A stretch of 64,000 bases of DNA from a virus. A program made the position numbers and the translations under genes. Location: positions 41,444 to 105,443 of the IMG/VR virus record IMGVR_UViG_3300032397_000005. One strand, written 5' to 3'. The notes beneath the pieces are model-generated. The model was not told the origin of the DNA, ran no database searches, and worked only from the letters and a program-made list of their open reading frames with translations. This document shows positions 1-8,526 of this stretch, piece after piece; within the stretch, counting starts at the first letter, position 1; the number at the start of each line of letters is the position of its first letter.

Positions 1-168
1 GCGCGGGAGGCGCTTCGGCGGTTGGGGTATCACGTGGAGGGGGACGACTCGCTCCTGACCAGCGTCCGGATCTACCAGCAGTCGCGCGGTTTGGACGTGG
101 ACGGGGACGTTGGGTCCCAGACCTACGCGGCGCTGGATAAGGAACTGAAGTCATGGAGGCTAAGGTAG
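1..168 (+). CDS. C-terminal end of a peptidoglycan-binding domain protein (partial)
   Basis: The gene enters from beyond the left edge and stops at TAG 166-168. The visible 55 residues match the PG_binding_1 fold: LRRLGY, then a spaced V-x-x-Y-Q-Q-S-R-G-L core, then D-G-D-V-G-x-x-T and a closing A-L-D-K-E-L helix. This domain usually targets a lysin, amidase or hydrolase to peptidoglycan, so this is probably the wall-binding tail of an endolysin. The catalytic part lies outside the window and cannot be checked. The next gene starts 5 bases downstream, consistent with one operon. Confidence 0.75.
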   Translation, partial: AREALRRLGYHVEGDDSLLTSVRIYQQSRGLDVDGDVGSQTYAALDKELKSWRLR

Positions 169-172
169 GGTC

Positions 173-436
173 ATGAGCGAGCCAACCTACGTGAAGATCT
201 ACCGGGTCAGCGAGGCGTTTGAGGTGGAGGTGGATGAGGACGCGTTGGGTCCTCCCGGTCCCGGGGATGAACCCGGGCGACCTGCGCTCCGGGAGGCGCT
301 CCGGATGGTTCGCGCTGGGGAGCTGGAGGGCGGTCCACCGGACGCTGAGTTCGTGGCCTTGGCCTGGGATGAGACGGCGCAGGTGAGTGCGGCCGCGCTG
401 ATGGGGCTGGAAGAAGTGAGGGGGAGGCGGCGATGA
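173..436 (+). CDS. hypothetical protein, 87 aa
   Basis: Small acidic protein of unknown function. ATG follows an AGGTAGGG SD-like sequence, and the end overlaps the next start by 4 bases (ATGA), indicating translational coupling. It begins with a short YVKIYRVSEAFEVEV strand-like segment followed by a Gly/Pro-rich loop and charged helices. No cysteine motif, signal peptide or membrane segment is seen. Codon use matches its neighbours. Confidence 0.65.
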   Translation: MSEPTYVKIYRVSEAFEVEVDEDALGPPGPGDEPGRPALREALRMVRAGELEGGPPDAEFVALAWDETAQVSAAALMGLEEVRGRRR

Positions 437-1059
437 GGATCCTTGTGACGGGTGGCGCTGGATTCGTGGGATCCCACGTGGTGGACGAGTTGGTCTCCCG
501 GGGTCACGCGGTCCTGGTGCGGGACGACCTCTCGACGGCGGAGCTGGAGGAAGACGGGAAGACGCCGCGCTGGTTTCGGAAGGGGGCTGCCTACGTTGAC
601 TGCGCGATGCCGTACATGAAGAAGGATCTGAATATCCTGGAGGCGGTCGTTCACCTGGCGCTCCGGCACCCGCTGGAGCGGGAGCGCGCGTGCTGGGTCG
701 CCGCCTTCGACGGTTACGTTACGGGTGGGGTCAGACTCCTGATGGACCTCCTGAACGCGGGGGCTCCGCTGAAGCGATTCGTCTTCGCGGGTCCGGTTAA
801 CGTCCAGGGCGTGAAGAAGTCTGCGGAGTTCTCCATGGTGAACGGGCTAGTCGACTTGCTTGGGTACTGGCACCGTCCACCGATGTTGGCGGTTCATTGC
901 CTGCGGCTTCCGGAGCTCTCCGGGGAGCGGAGGGCGGTCCCCATGCCGGACGGGGTGACGGGTCAGCGCGTGGAGACGGCGGCAATGATCCTGGCGAACC
1001 TGGCGGACGGCACATCACCCCATCACTTACACGTTGAAGTTCACTACGGTGACGCGTGA
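433..1059 (+). CDS. NAD(P)-binding epimerase-like protein (extended SDR), catalytic dyad apparently missing
   Basis: The first 40 residues are a textbook extended-SDR Rossmann start: RILVTGGAGFVGSHVV with the TGxxGxxG nucleotide loop, then a second strand ending in DDLS. A later VVHLA strand and a FVFAGPVNVQG strand keep the fold of GalE/UDP-sugar epimerases. At 208 aa it is much shorter than the usual 300-330 aa, lacking most of the substrate-binding domain. Where the family has YxxxK the sequence reads FSMVN, so both catalytic residues seem replaced. It may bind NAD(H) without being an enzyme, or act on a partner. Overlaps both neighbours. Confidence 0.75.
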   Translation: MRILVTGGAGFVGSHVVDELVSRGHAVLVRDDLSTAELEEDGKTPRWFRKGAAYVDCAMPYMKKDLNILEAVVHLALRHPLERERACWVAAFDGYVTGGVRLLMDLLNAGAPLKRFVFAGPVNVQGVKKSAEFSMVNGLVDLLGYWHRPPMLAVHCLRLPELSGERRAVPMPDGVTGQRVETAAMILANLADGTSPHHLHVEVHYGDA

Positions 1060-1406
1060 TGGACGGCTACGCGGTGGTGAGGAAGTCGACGTTGGCCTGG
1101 CTCCTCGAGCTCTATCGGGAGGCGGGGGAGCGGCCGGACCTCCCGGAGGAGGTGGCGCGTGACCTCCGCGTACAGGTGACGCGGGACGTGAGCGTGCCCG
1201 TTGACAAGGATCGCCTCCGGGTGGTTGGTCCGGTCCTCTCCGCGGAGGAGCACGTCCAACTCCTGGAGGCGTGTGATGACTTGGATCTCCCCCGAGAGAA
1301 GCAGGCCGGGGCGTTCTGGCGCCTGGTGGTTCAGGTGGTCCATGAGATGCTGCGAAACGAGGGGGATGCGGTACTGAGACTCATTGGAGGAGAAGATGGC
1401 AAGTGA
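1056..1406 (+). CDS. hypothetical protein, 116 aa
   Basis: Unknown. It starts at ATG overlapping the epimerase-like stop (ATGA-type junction) and overlaps the following gene. Mostly charged and helical, with a central EEHVQLLEACDDLDLPREK segment. No recognisable motif, cysteine pair or membrane segment. Its composition matches the surrounding operon. Confidence 0.6.
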   Translation: MMDGYAVVRKSTLAWLLELYREAGERPDLPEEVARDLRVQVTRDVSVPVDKDRLRVVGPVLSAEEHVQLLEACDDLDLPREKQAGAFWRLVVQVVHEMLRNEGDAVLRLIGGEDGK

Positions 1407-2079
1407 GGGAAGTCTGCGCTCGATCAAGGTGGCGCGCAAGAAGAAGAAGGACTTCGAGGCGGAGGTGCGGGAGGGGTTGAAGTCGGCCTCTGAGCAAATT
1501 CAGCGCATCAACGAGCACCTGGCCAAGATATTCTCGACCCTGAAGGAGGTGGTCAACGCCAACAACGCGGCGTCGCTGATCACGGCCTCCGTGGAGCGGT
1601 TCCTGGACGGGAAGCACCCGGGTTGGGACGACGGGATCCGGGACGACATCCTCCGGAGGCGAAACCTCCTAGCGGAGCGGAAGGCGCTCCATGCGGAGGC
1701 GGTGGCGCAGATGAAACCGGACGCGGAGATCCCTTGTAGTCCTCAAACGGTACTTTTCCGATCGGAGCGAAGGGTCGAGTTGGCGGATCGTCTGTGGGAG
1801 GTGGGGAAGGAGCTTGGGACGGAGGTTCAAGATGGTGCGATCTCCGTCTCTCTCCTGCTCAAGAGCAAGTTGCCGGAGCGGGCGGACGCCAGGATCAAGG
1901 AACTGCGGGGGATGACGCGGGAGACGACGCCGGAGATCTCTCCGGAAGGCAGGAACAAGGAACTGCGGGGGACGACGCCGGAGATCTCACCGGAACTTGA
2001 GGTGATATTCAAGAAGTTGGAGGAGCGGGTGGCGGAGGTGAGGCGCTCCGAGCGCAGGCCCGTTGTCCCCGGAGAATGA
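1396..2079 (+). CDS. hypothetical coiled-coil protein with an internal repeat near the C terminus
   Basis: Start chosen at ATG 1396 because GGAGGAG lies just upstream; an in-frame ATG at 1384 has no SD. About 227 aa and strongly charged. Residues ~20-50 and the last 25 residues are predicted-looking coiled coil (heptad-like runs of E, L and K). Between them sits a degenerate tandem repeat with core KELRG...TTPEISPE, present twice. No catalytic motif. Could be a scaffold or DNA-associated structural protein, but function is unknown. Confidence 0.65.
   Translation: MASEGSLRSIKVARKKKKDFEAEVREGLKSASEQIQRINEHLAKIFSTLKEVVNANNAASLITASVERFLDGKHPGWDDGIRDDILRRRNLLAERKALHAEAVAQMKPDAEIPCSPQTVLFRSERRVELADRLWEVGKELGTEVQDGAISVSLLLKSKLPERADARIKELRGMTRETTPEISPEGRNKELRGTTPEISPELEVIFKKLEERVAEVRRSERRPVVPGE
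1897..1995 (+). repeat. imperfect direct repeat inside a coding sequence
   Basis: Copy A (1897-1947) and copy B (1957-1995) share AAGGAACTGCGGGGG and CGCCGGAGATCTC. Copy A carries 12 extra bases, so the frame is preserved. It encodes the KELRG-TTPEISPE repeat of the 1396-2079 protein and looks like a recent in-frame tandem duplication. Confidence 0.85.
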
Positions 2080-2151
2080 CGCCATCAACGTGGTCGCCGC
2101 TTTGGGTGGAGGGGTAGGCTGGAAACTTCCGATCGCGGAGTCCCAACGAAC

Positions 2152-2385
2152 GTGAAGCAAACACTCTCCGGCAAGCGACGGCAGTCCCTCCCACGGAGGA
2201 TGGACTCCAAGGTTGCTCCGGGGACCCTTCTTGGGCGGAAGTTGACGGGTTGCTACAGGTGCGGCCTGGAGTTCACACCGGAGGAGCTCCGGACGTTTCC
2301 AACGGAAGCGACCGTGGACCAATCTCGGATCTACGTCTGCGCGGGATGCGCTGGAGGGGAAGATGTCAAGGATCCTGACGCCTGA
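2152..2385 (+). CDS. small zinc-finger protein, 77 aa
   Basis: Contains a CYRC...CAGC pair (two CxxC knuckles about 35 residues apart), the signature of a four-cysteine zinc ribbon. The N terminus is basic. GTG 2152 has only a distant GGAG; an in-frame ATG at 2200 sits directly on a GGAGG and is too close for normal initiation. Overlaps the next gene by 23 bases. Function unknown; probably nucleic-acid or protein binding. Confidence 0.6.
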   Translation: MKQTLSGKRRQSLPRRMDSKVAPGTLLGRKLTGCYRCGLEFTPEELRTFPTEATVDQSRIYVCAGCAGGEDVKDPDA

Positions 2386-2716
2386 GGCGCTGGTGGACGC
2401 GGCGGTGTGTCGGTTCTCCCGGTGGACGGAGCGGGACGCGGAGTTCAAGCGGAGATTTGGGCGGTGGACGCGTCCAAGCTTTGCTAGGCGCTACCCGTTG
2501 GCGGAGATGAAGCGGCTCATCCGCTGGTCCACCCTGGATCCGGAGATCCTTGACTTGGCTCCGTTCATCAACGAGATGCTCAAGGAGGACCGGAGGATTG
2601 CCGGGGAGATCGCCCTCTTTGTCTTCGAGGAGTTTAGGGATGCCTTCGCGACGGACAAGACGCTCAACCTGTTCAGGCTCAGCTACCTCAGACGCCTGGA
2701 TACCTGCGGATTCTAA
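2363..2716 (+). CDS. hypothetical protein, 117 aa
   Basis: Starts at ATG 2363 behind GGAGGGGAAG and ends 9 bases before the RNR gene, so it is likely co-transcribed and coupled with it. Aromatic and Arg-rich N-terminal half (FSRWTERDAEFKRRFGRW), helical C-terminal half. No recognised motif. It could be an RNR accessory by position alone, but nothing in the sequence shows that. Confidence 0.65.
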   Translation: MSRILTPEALVDAAVCRFSRWTERDAEFKRRFGRWTRPSFARRYPLAEMKRLIRWSTLDPEILDLAPFINEMLKEDRRIAGEIALFVFEEFRDAFATDKTLNLFRLSYLRRLDTCGF

Positions 2717-2725
2717 GGAGTCAAC

Positions 2726-5434
2726 ATGTCCGACGCTGACGTCACCTGCGCTCAACCTGCGTCCGCATCTCGTTTCACATGTAAGTCCGGGGATCCGCGG
2801 CCGGTCCGCCACTTCTCCAGGGAGGGGGAGGACGTCTGGGACGCCGCTGGGCCGTGGACGCGTAGGACGGCGCGGATCGAGGGCGCGGGGGGAGCGGCGC
2901 TCTTCGAGCAGGAGAACGTGGAGGCGCCGGCCAGTTGGAGTCAGATGGCCGTCGATGTGGTGGCGTCGAAGTACTTCCGCGGGCGACTTGGGACCGTAGG
3001 AAGGGAGTATTCCGTCCGGCAGTTGGTGGATCGGGTGAGTAAGGAGATCTCGTACTGGGGCGGTCAGGATGAGTACTTCGAGGACGTCCCGCTCCGGGAC
3101 GTCTTCCGGGATGAGTTGACGGTCCTCCTCCTCACTCAGCGACTCTCGTTCAACTCCCCAGTCTGGTTCAACGTTGGGGTGGAGCAGACCCCCCAGTGCT
3201 CGGCCTGCTTCATCAACTCCGTCGATGACTCCATGGAGAGCATCATGGACCTGGCCAAGACGGAGGGTCTCATATTCAAGCGCGGGAGCGGGGCGGGCGT
3301 CAACCTCTCCGCGTTGCGCGGGAAGAACGAGCCGCTTAGTGGGGGCGGGACGGCCTCCGGTCCGGTTTCGTTCATGCGGGGATACGACGCCTTTGCGGGC
3401 GTCATCAAGAGCGGAGGTCGCACGCGGCGCGCGGCCAAGATCATCATCCTAAACGTGGATCACCCGGACATCCTGGACTTTATTCGCTGCAAGCCGGAGG
3501 AGGAGCGGAAGGCGCGGGTACTGGCGAGCGCCGGCTTTGGCTCCGGGTTGGACGGGGACGCGTCCGTCTGCTACCAGAACGCCAACAACGCCGTGCGCGT
3601 GACGAATGCGTTCATGATGGCGGCGGAGCGGGGGGATGCTTGGAAACTGTACGCGCGCAAGACCGGGGAGGTCATGGAGACCGTGAATGCGGCGGATCTC
3701 TGGGACGAGATCGTCTCGGCCGCGCACGACTGCGGGGACCCGGGACTGCAGTTCGACGACGCCGCGAACGCGTGGAACACCTGCTTGGTGGACGGTAGGA
3801 TCAACTCATCCAACCCTTGCTCTGAGTTCACGTTCCTCGACAACTCCGCCTGCAACCTGGCCTCCCTGAACCTCCGAAGGTTCCAACTAGAGGACGGTTC
3901 CCTGGACGTGGCGGCGTTCTCCGCGGCCGTGGAGGTCTCCATCTTGGCGCAGGACGTCCTGGTCGATCACTCCAGTTACCCCACGTCGAAGATTGCGGAG
4001 AACTCCAAGCGGTTCAGAGCGCTGGGTCTCGGGTACACCAACCTGGGGGCGTTCCTGATGGCGGCCGGTCTTCCGTACGACTCGAACGTTGGTCGAGCCT
4101 ACGCGGCCTCGTTGACGGCGCTCATGACGGGCGTGGCGTACCGCAGCAGCGCGCGGATTGCGCGGAGGAAGGGGTCATTCGAGGCGTGGCCGCGCAACTC
4201 TCGCGCCATGACGCAAGTTCTTCAGAAGCACCAAAACGCAATCCGAGGCATCGACGCCGGTCTAGCGCCGATGGCGGTCCTCGAGGCGGCGCGGGACGTC
4301 TGGGACGAGGCTCTGGCGGAGGGGGTGGCCGGGTGGAGGAACGCGCAGGTGACCCTCCTCGCCCCAACCGGGACGACTTCGTTCATGATGGACGCCGACA
4401 CCACGGGGGTTGAGCCGGACTTCTCCCTCATCAAGCGGAAGCGGCTCTCCGGTGGCGGGGAACTCCTCATGGAGAACGGCTCCATTGCGCGGGCGCTGGA
4501 GCGGCTCCTGTACGACGGGGTGGAGATCGAGCTGACGCTGAAGCACCTCCGGGATAAGGGGACGCTGCAGGGTTCCGAGGTCCTACCGGAGGACCTCGCG
4601 GTCTTCGACTGCGCGGCGGAGGACGCGGCGGGTCGGAAGATCTCCTGGACGGGACACGTCCTGATGGTGGCGGCGGTCCAGCCGTTCCTCTCCGGGGCGG
4701 TCTCGAAGACGGTCAACCTACCGGCGGACGCCACCCCGGAGGACGTTGGTCAGGTCTACCGCCTGGCGTGGCGGGAGGGTCTCAAGGCGGTCAGTGTCTA
4801 CCGGGACGGGTGTAAGCGGGTTCAACCACTGGAGCGCAAGAGCGGGAACGGGGGGAACGGGAAGTCCGTGGGGTGGGTCGCGTCGGTCCAGGTGGAGCGG
4901 GCGGCCGGGAGGGAGCGGATGCCGAGGGAGCGGGACTCCCGGACGCACAAGTTCGACATTTCCGGGCACGAGGGGTACGTCACCGCGGGGATGTACCCGG
5001 ATAGGCGGCTCGGGGAGCTCTTCGTGGTGATGGCCAAGGAGGGGAGTACGGTTCGGGGCCTCCTGGACGCCTGGGCAACCTCCGTGTCCATTGCCCTCCA
5101 GTACGGCGTGCCGTGGGACGCCTTGGCGGACAAGTTCCGGCGGATGAGGTTCGAGCCAAGCGGGTTCTCGGACAACCCGGATATTGGGGCCACGACCTCC
5201 CCACTCGACTACATCACGAGATGGGTGGATCTGCGCTTCCCGGAGGGGAGGTTCGCGGATGTTCCACCGAGGGAGGAGGCGCCGGCGGCGGTCCGGGATG
5301 TCATCCAGCGCGTGGCGGAGGTGCTCCGAGTTCACGACTCCGGACCTCCCTGCGTGTCGTGCGGCGCCATCACGGAGCCCAGCGGCGCTTGCCACCGTTG
5401 CCCAACATGTGGAACCAGCACTGGTTGCGGATAG
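2726..5434 (+). CDS. nrdJ: adenosylcobalamin-dependent (class II) ribonucleoside-diphosphate reductase
   Basis: Converts ribonucleotides to deoxyribonucleotides using B12-generated radical chemistry, supplying dNTPs for phage replication. The 902-residue product shows the family hallmarks: NSPVWFNVG followed by CSACF (Cys158/161, including the redox cysteine), the GSGAG-NLS loop, the active-site NPCSE at 363-367 with the thiyl cysteine and essential Glu, and the APTGTTSFMMDADTTGVEP loop near residue 550. The C terminus carries CVSC...CHRCPTCG cysteine pairs typical of the thioredoxin-like/zinc tail. No small subunit gene accompanies it, as expected for class II. SD AAGGAG precedes ATG. Confidence 0.95.
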   Translation: MSDADVTCAQPASASRFTCKSGDPRPVRHFSREGEDVWDAAGPWTRRTARIEGAGGAALFEQENVEAPASWSQMAVDVVASKYFRGRLGTVGREYSVRQLVDRVSKEISYWGGQDEYFEDVPLRDVFRDELTVLLLTQRLSFNSPVWFNVGVEQTPQCSACFINSVDDSMESIMDLAKTEGLIFKRGSGAGVNLSALRGKNEPLSGGGTASGPVSFMRGYDAFAGVIKSGGRTRRAAKIIILNVDHPDILDFIRCKPEEERKARVLASAGFGSGLDGDASVCYQNANNAVRVTNAFMMAAERGDAWKLYARKTGEVMETVNAADLWDEIVSAAHDCGDPGLQFDDAANAWNTCLVDGRINSSNPCSEFTFLDNSACNLASLNLRRFQLEDGSLDVAAFSAAVEVSILAQDVLVDHSSYPTSKIAENSKRFRALGLGYTNLGAFLMAAGLPYDSNVGRAYAASLTALMTGVAYRSSARIARRKGSFEAWPRNSRAMTQVLQKHQNAIRGIDAGLAPMAVLEAARDVWDEALAEGVAGWRNAQVTLLAPTGTTSFMMDADTTGVEPDFSLIKRKRLSGGGELLMENGSIARALERLLYDGVEIELTLKHLRDKGTLQGSEVLPEDLAVFDCAAEDAAGRKISWTGHVLMVAAVQPFLSGAVSKTVNLPADATPEDVGQVYRLAWREGLKAVSVYRDGCKRVQPLERKSGNGGNGKSVGWVASVQVERAAGRERMPRERDSRTHKFDISGHEGYVTAGMYPDRRLGELFVVMAKEGSTVRGLLDAWATSVSIALQYGVPWDALADKFRRMRFEPSGFSDNPDIGATTSPLDYITRWVDLRFPEGRFADVPPREEAPAAVRDVIQRVAEVLRVHDSGPPCVSCGAITEPSGACHRCPTCGTSTGCG

Positions 5435-5514
5435 ACGTTCACTCCTAGTCAAATTTTGGTAAGGTTCCACCCACTCCATCCCTCATCTTCACCTACTCCC
5501 ATCTGAGGTGGTAA

Positions 5515-5934
5515 ATGGATCGAGATCAAGTCAACTTGGTGGACCCCACCCTGGAGCCGACGGAGCTTGCGGCGCTCCGGGAGCTGGTCAAGGAACTCCA
5601 GGCGGAGGGGTGGGAGGTCATCTCCACGGCTGTTGTTGGGATGGACAGGACGCCGGCGGCGGTGGTCCTCCGGAGGGGGGCGGTCGAGCCGCTGCGGACG
5701 TTTGTGGCCGCGTGTCGGAGCTTACTCCGGGCGGCGGAGAAGGTTCGGCAGGTCCCCGCGCTCTCGGCGGAGGAGCACGAGACGGTTCAGGCGGCGCGGT
5801 TGACCTGTCGGATCATGGCGGAGCGCGCAACGGTCTCCGGGGCCTCGTTTGGGACGTTTGCCCACGCGGTCATGGCTTCGGCGGTCCGCGCATACGAGGA
5901 TAAGAAGGATCAAGGGCAAGGAGAGGGAAGATGA
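5515..5934 (+). CDS. hypothetical protein, 139 aa
   Basis: Follows an 80-base gap after nrdJ that could hold a promoter (no convincing -35/-10 seen). Strong SD (GAGGTGG) before ATG; 4-base overlap with the protease gene. Helical protein with an LRELVKELQAEGWEVISTAVVG segment and a later helical AARLTCRIMAERATVSG region. No known domain recognised. Confidence 0.7.
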   Translation: MDRDQVNLVDPTLEPTELAALRELVKELQAEGWEVISTAVVGMDRTPAAVVLRRGAVEPLRTFVAACRSLLRAAEKVRQVPALSAEEHETVQAARLTCRIMAERATVSGASFGTFAHAVMASAVRAYEDKKDQGQGEGR

Positions 5935-6740
5935 ATCACTCACTAGGCTGGCGGAGGGACCTCCCGGATCACCGGGACTACACTCAGACGCACCCAAGCG
6001 TTGGCCCAACGCTGGCGCTATCCAAGCCGCTCATGCAGGTCTACGTGTCCGGGAGGGCGGGTAAGAAGGACCTGCGGGCGTTCTGCTCCCCAATCGAGGA
6101 TCAGGGGGAACTGGGGTCCTGCACGGCACACGCGGGCGTTGGACTCATGGAGTGGTTCCAGCGCCGGGCGTTTGGGAGGCACCTCGACATGAGTCGCCTG
6201 TTCCTCTACCTTGTTGCCCGGAGAATGGTTGGGATCCGGGGGGACGAGGGTTGCTACCTCCGGACGGTGATGCAGGCCATGGTGATGTTTGGGGTCCCTC
6301 CGGAGCAATTCTGGCCCTACAAGACGGCGGACTTCGACCGGGAGCCGGACGCGTTTGTCTACTCCCTGGCGGATGACTTCAAGGCGTACAGCTACTACAG
6401 ACTCACGCCAAACGCGGGGAAGTCTCAGTTGGAGGTCCTCCTCGACCACCTGGACGGCGGGCTCCCGTTCATGTTCGGGTTCACGGTGTTCTCCAACATC
6501 TCAAACAACGGTTGGATTCCGGAGCCTCAACCGGGAAACACCGTCCTCGGCGGTCACGCCGTGGCGGCGTTTGGGTACGACGACAAGATGAAGGCGTTCC
6601 TCATTCGGAACTCGTGGGGGACGTCCTGGGGCCACGAGGGGTACGGGTGGCTACCCTACTCCTACGTGGAGCGGGGCCTGGCGGATGACTTTTGGACGCT
6701 CATTAAGGCGAACTTTGTCAACACGGAGCTCTTCAAGTAG
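5931..6740 (+). CDS. papain-like (C1 family) cysteine peptidase
   Basis: Hydrolyses peptide bonds by a Cys-His-Asn mechanism. All active-site parts are present in order: Gln58 in DQGELGSC with nucleophile Cys64, His209 in GGHAVAAFGYD, and Asn227 in RNSWGTSWG. The start LGWRRDLPDHRDYT resembles the short pre-region of bacterial and phage C1 peptidases; there is no long inhibitory propeptide or signal peptide, so the enzyme should be cytoplasmic. At 269 aa it fits a bare catalytic domain. Possible roles are host-protein degradation or virion processing. Confidence 0.92.
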   Translation: MNHSLGWRRDLPDHRDYTQTHPSVGPTLALSKPLMQVYVSGRAGKKDLRAFCSPIEDQGELGSCTAHAGVGLMEWFQRRAFGRHLDMSRLFLYLVARRMVGIRGDEGCYLRTVMQAMVMFGVPPEQFWPYKTADFDREPDAFVYSLADDFKAYSYYRLTPNAGKSQLEVLLDHLDGGLPFMFGFTVFSNISNNGWIPEPQPGNTVLGGHAVAAFGYDDKMKAFLIRNSWGTSWGHEGYGWLPYSYVERGLADDFWTLIKANFVNTELFK

Positions 6741-6749
6741 GAGGCGCGG

Positions 6750-7196
6750 ATGGATGAAGACGCGGATCTGAGATGCACCGGGAGCTTGTCTCCCGGATCT
6801 CAGGGGGGTCACCCGTCGAGGAGAGTGTGGTCACTCAGATCAGGAAAGGAACCGGAGGCGGTCAAGGAGGAGATTGAGGTGGAGGTGAGCCTGAAGATGA
6901 CGGTTCGGAACGGCAAGGGCGGCCGGGCAATCTCGAGGTGGGTTGTGCTCAGTCACTTTGGGTTCAACGTGGATAGGCTCAGGGTGGCGGCGGATCCCGT
7001 TCTACTCCTGGGAGCGCAGCGGTCCCTACCGGCCACGCTGAAGGTGTTTGTCGATGGTCACGGGGGAACGATCTGCGAGCAGCTTCGGGACCTTCAGGTC
7101 CGCGTTGCGCGGGAGGGTATCGTCGAGGTGATGGTGGGTCCCGAGGAGGAGTTGAACCTCACTTCACTGGAGAACGTAGATGACAAGGGAAGTTGA
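6750..7196 (+). CDS. hypothetical protein, 148 aa
   Basis: ATG 6750 follows TAGGAGGCGCGG, a strong SD starting at the protease stop. The N-terminal ~45 residues look disordered; the rest (IEVEVSLKMTVRNGKGG onward) alternates hydrophobic and charged residues like a beta-rich domain. Overlaps the next gene by 17 bases. No recognised family. Confidence 0.6.
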   Translation: MDEDADLRCTGSLSPGSQGGHPSRRVWSLRSGKEPEAVKEEIEVEVSLKMTVRNGKGGRAISRWVVLSHFGFNVDRLRVAADPVLLLGAQRSLPATLKVFVDGHGGTICEQLRDLQVRVAREGIVEVMVGPEEELNLTSLENVDDKGS

Positions 7197-7470
7197 GCCA
7201 GATGTTCACGTTGACGGGACCTCCTTGATGGTGAACGGAGTCAGGATCCACCTCCACTTCCTGGACGCGTTCCGGGAGCTCCCGGAGGGGGGAACGGTGC
7301 CGCTGGTCAAGGTCTACTGCCAGGGCTGTCGGAAGTACAAAGTCGTCTCCCGGGTTGGCCTCCGTCACATGGGCGGCGGGGTGGTTGCCCTCCAGTCGAA
7401 CTGCCACGAGTGTCGGGGCGTCATGAACGCCAGGAAGGCGGAGGAAGATGGGAGAAGGGCCACTCGCTGA
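7180..7470 (+). CDS. zinc-ribbon protein, 96 aa
   Basis: Two CxxC knuckles, CQGC and CHEC, about 35 residues apart, form a probable treble-clef or zinc-ribbon site in the C-terminal half. The first half contains LMVNGVRIHLHFLDAFREL. Overlaps both the upstream gene and the dCMP deaminase gene, so the three are translationally linked. Function unknown. Confidence 0.65.
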   Translation: MTREVEPDVHVDGTSLMVNGVRIHLHFLDAFRELPEGGTVPLVKVYCQGCRKYKVVSRVGLRHMGGGVVALQSNCHECRGVMNARKAEEDGRRATR

Positions 7471-8320
7471 GAGACCCCTGATTGCGGCGGTTAGGGACGC
7501 CTTGTCGGAGGCGGAGCGGCGCGGGCGGGAGGCGGGGCTCCGGGAGCGGCTCCGGATCCCAAGGCTCCCCTGGGATCAGTTCTTCATGCTCCACGCTCAC
7601 CTGACGGCCACTCGGTCCACGTGTGATCGCGGGCCGGAGCTCCTCCTGGATCCCGGGCGGCACGGCGTGGGGGCGGTGATTGTCCGGGAGAACCGGATGG
7701 TGGCCGGGGGCTACAATGGGTCACCTCCTGGGGAACCGCACTGCTCGGATCTGGTTTGCGCCAATTGCGCCGCGGACTACGTGAGGGACCCCATCGACCC
7801 GTCTAAGGACGACCGTGGCTTTGCCCGGGCGGAGATCAATGCGGGGAGGTGCCCGATCTGCGGCGGGAAGATCCTGGGTGGTCACATAATGCGGGATGGT
7901 CATTGCGTCAGAACACTGCACGCGGAGGAGAACGCCTTGCTCCAGTGCGCCCTGGACGGGACCACCCCGGAGGGGGCCGCGATCTACACGTCCGCCTCTG
8001 CGTGCTGGGACTGCTCCAAGCGGATCCTGAGGGCCAAGGTGGCGCGCGTGGTCTTTGCGGACGTGTATGACTCGCGCTACGGGCTCTCACTTGACGCCGT
8101 GGAGTTGCTCCGGCGGAATGAGGTGCAGATTGAGTACCTGGACGTTCGAGATGCGCTTAGTTGGGCCAGAGCTTCCTCTTTCAAGGTAGTAGGGGCCCGG
8201 GGTCGCGTCCGGTCCCACCCAGAGCGACTTGAGCGAGGAGAGGACGGGGGTGAGCCAAAGCAGGAGACCAGGAAGGGTCATCCGGTGGTGAATAACTCAC
8301 CCGGGGATTGGGATCCCTGA
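7448..8320 (+). CDS. dCMP (deoxycytidylate) deaminase
   Basis: Deaminates dCMP to dUMP, feeding the ThyX reaction encoded 1.4 kb downstream. The catalytic zinc site is complete: HAE at 158-160 and CWDC at 186-189. A GAVIVRENRMVAGGYNGSP strand precedes it. Between the strand and the HAE motif is a cysteine-rich insertion (CANC...CPIC), matching the extra structural zinc of T4-type dCMP deaminases. The product (290 aa) is longer than usual; about 60 residues after the catalytic domain are basic and of no clear function. ATG 7448 follows GAGGAAG. Confidence 0.92.
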   Translation: MGEGPLAERPLIAAVRDALSEAERRGREAGLRERLRIPRLPWDQFFMLHAHLTATRSTCDRGPELLLDPGRHGVGAVIVRENRMVAGGYNGSPPGEPHCSDLVCANCAADYVRDPIDPSKDDRGFARAEINAGRCPICGGKILGGHIMRDGHCVRTLHAEENALLQCALDGTTPEGAAIYTSASACWDCSKRILRAKVARVVFADVYDSRYGLSLDAVELLRRNEVQIEYLDVRDALSWARASSFKVVGARGRVRSHPERLERGEDGGEPKQETRKGHPVVNNSPGDWDP

Positions 8321-8526
8321 TGCCTCCCTGCGTCATCTGCCTGAAGCGACCGCGTATTGGGAGCCTGTTGTGCGACGTCTGCGGGCGGAGCTACGACCGG
8401 GACCTGCGGATTGGGGACGGGACGATCGCCGGGGCGATCCGGTGGGCGGCGCGCCGGGCGCGGTTCTTCGAGCGGCGCAGAGCGAGCTTCATTCTGAGAG
8501 AAGGAGGGAAGCGTGACCAAGTTTGA
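8320..8526 (+). CDS. small zinc-finger protein, 68 aa
   Basis: Start set at ATG 8320, which overlaps the deaminase stop by one base; an upstream in-frame TTG at 8308 is less likely. The protein opens with CVIC and CDVC pairs 15 residues apart, a compact zinc knuckle, followed by an Arg-rich helix (RWAARRARFFERRRA). That layout suggests nucleic-acid binding. Overlaps the next gene. Confidence 0.6.
   Translation: MPPCVICLKRPRIGSLLCDVCGRSYDRDLRIGDGTIAGAIRWAARRARFFERRRASFILREGGKRDQV

Noticed and set aside
5435-5514. Copy of the island promoter before the 5515 gene
   Set aside because: TAGTCA...TAAGGT differs in both hexamers and spacing.
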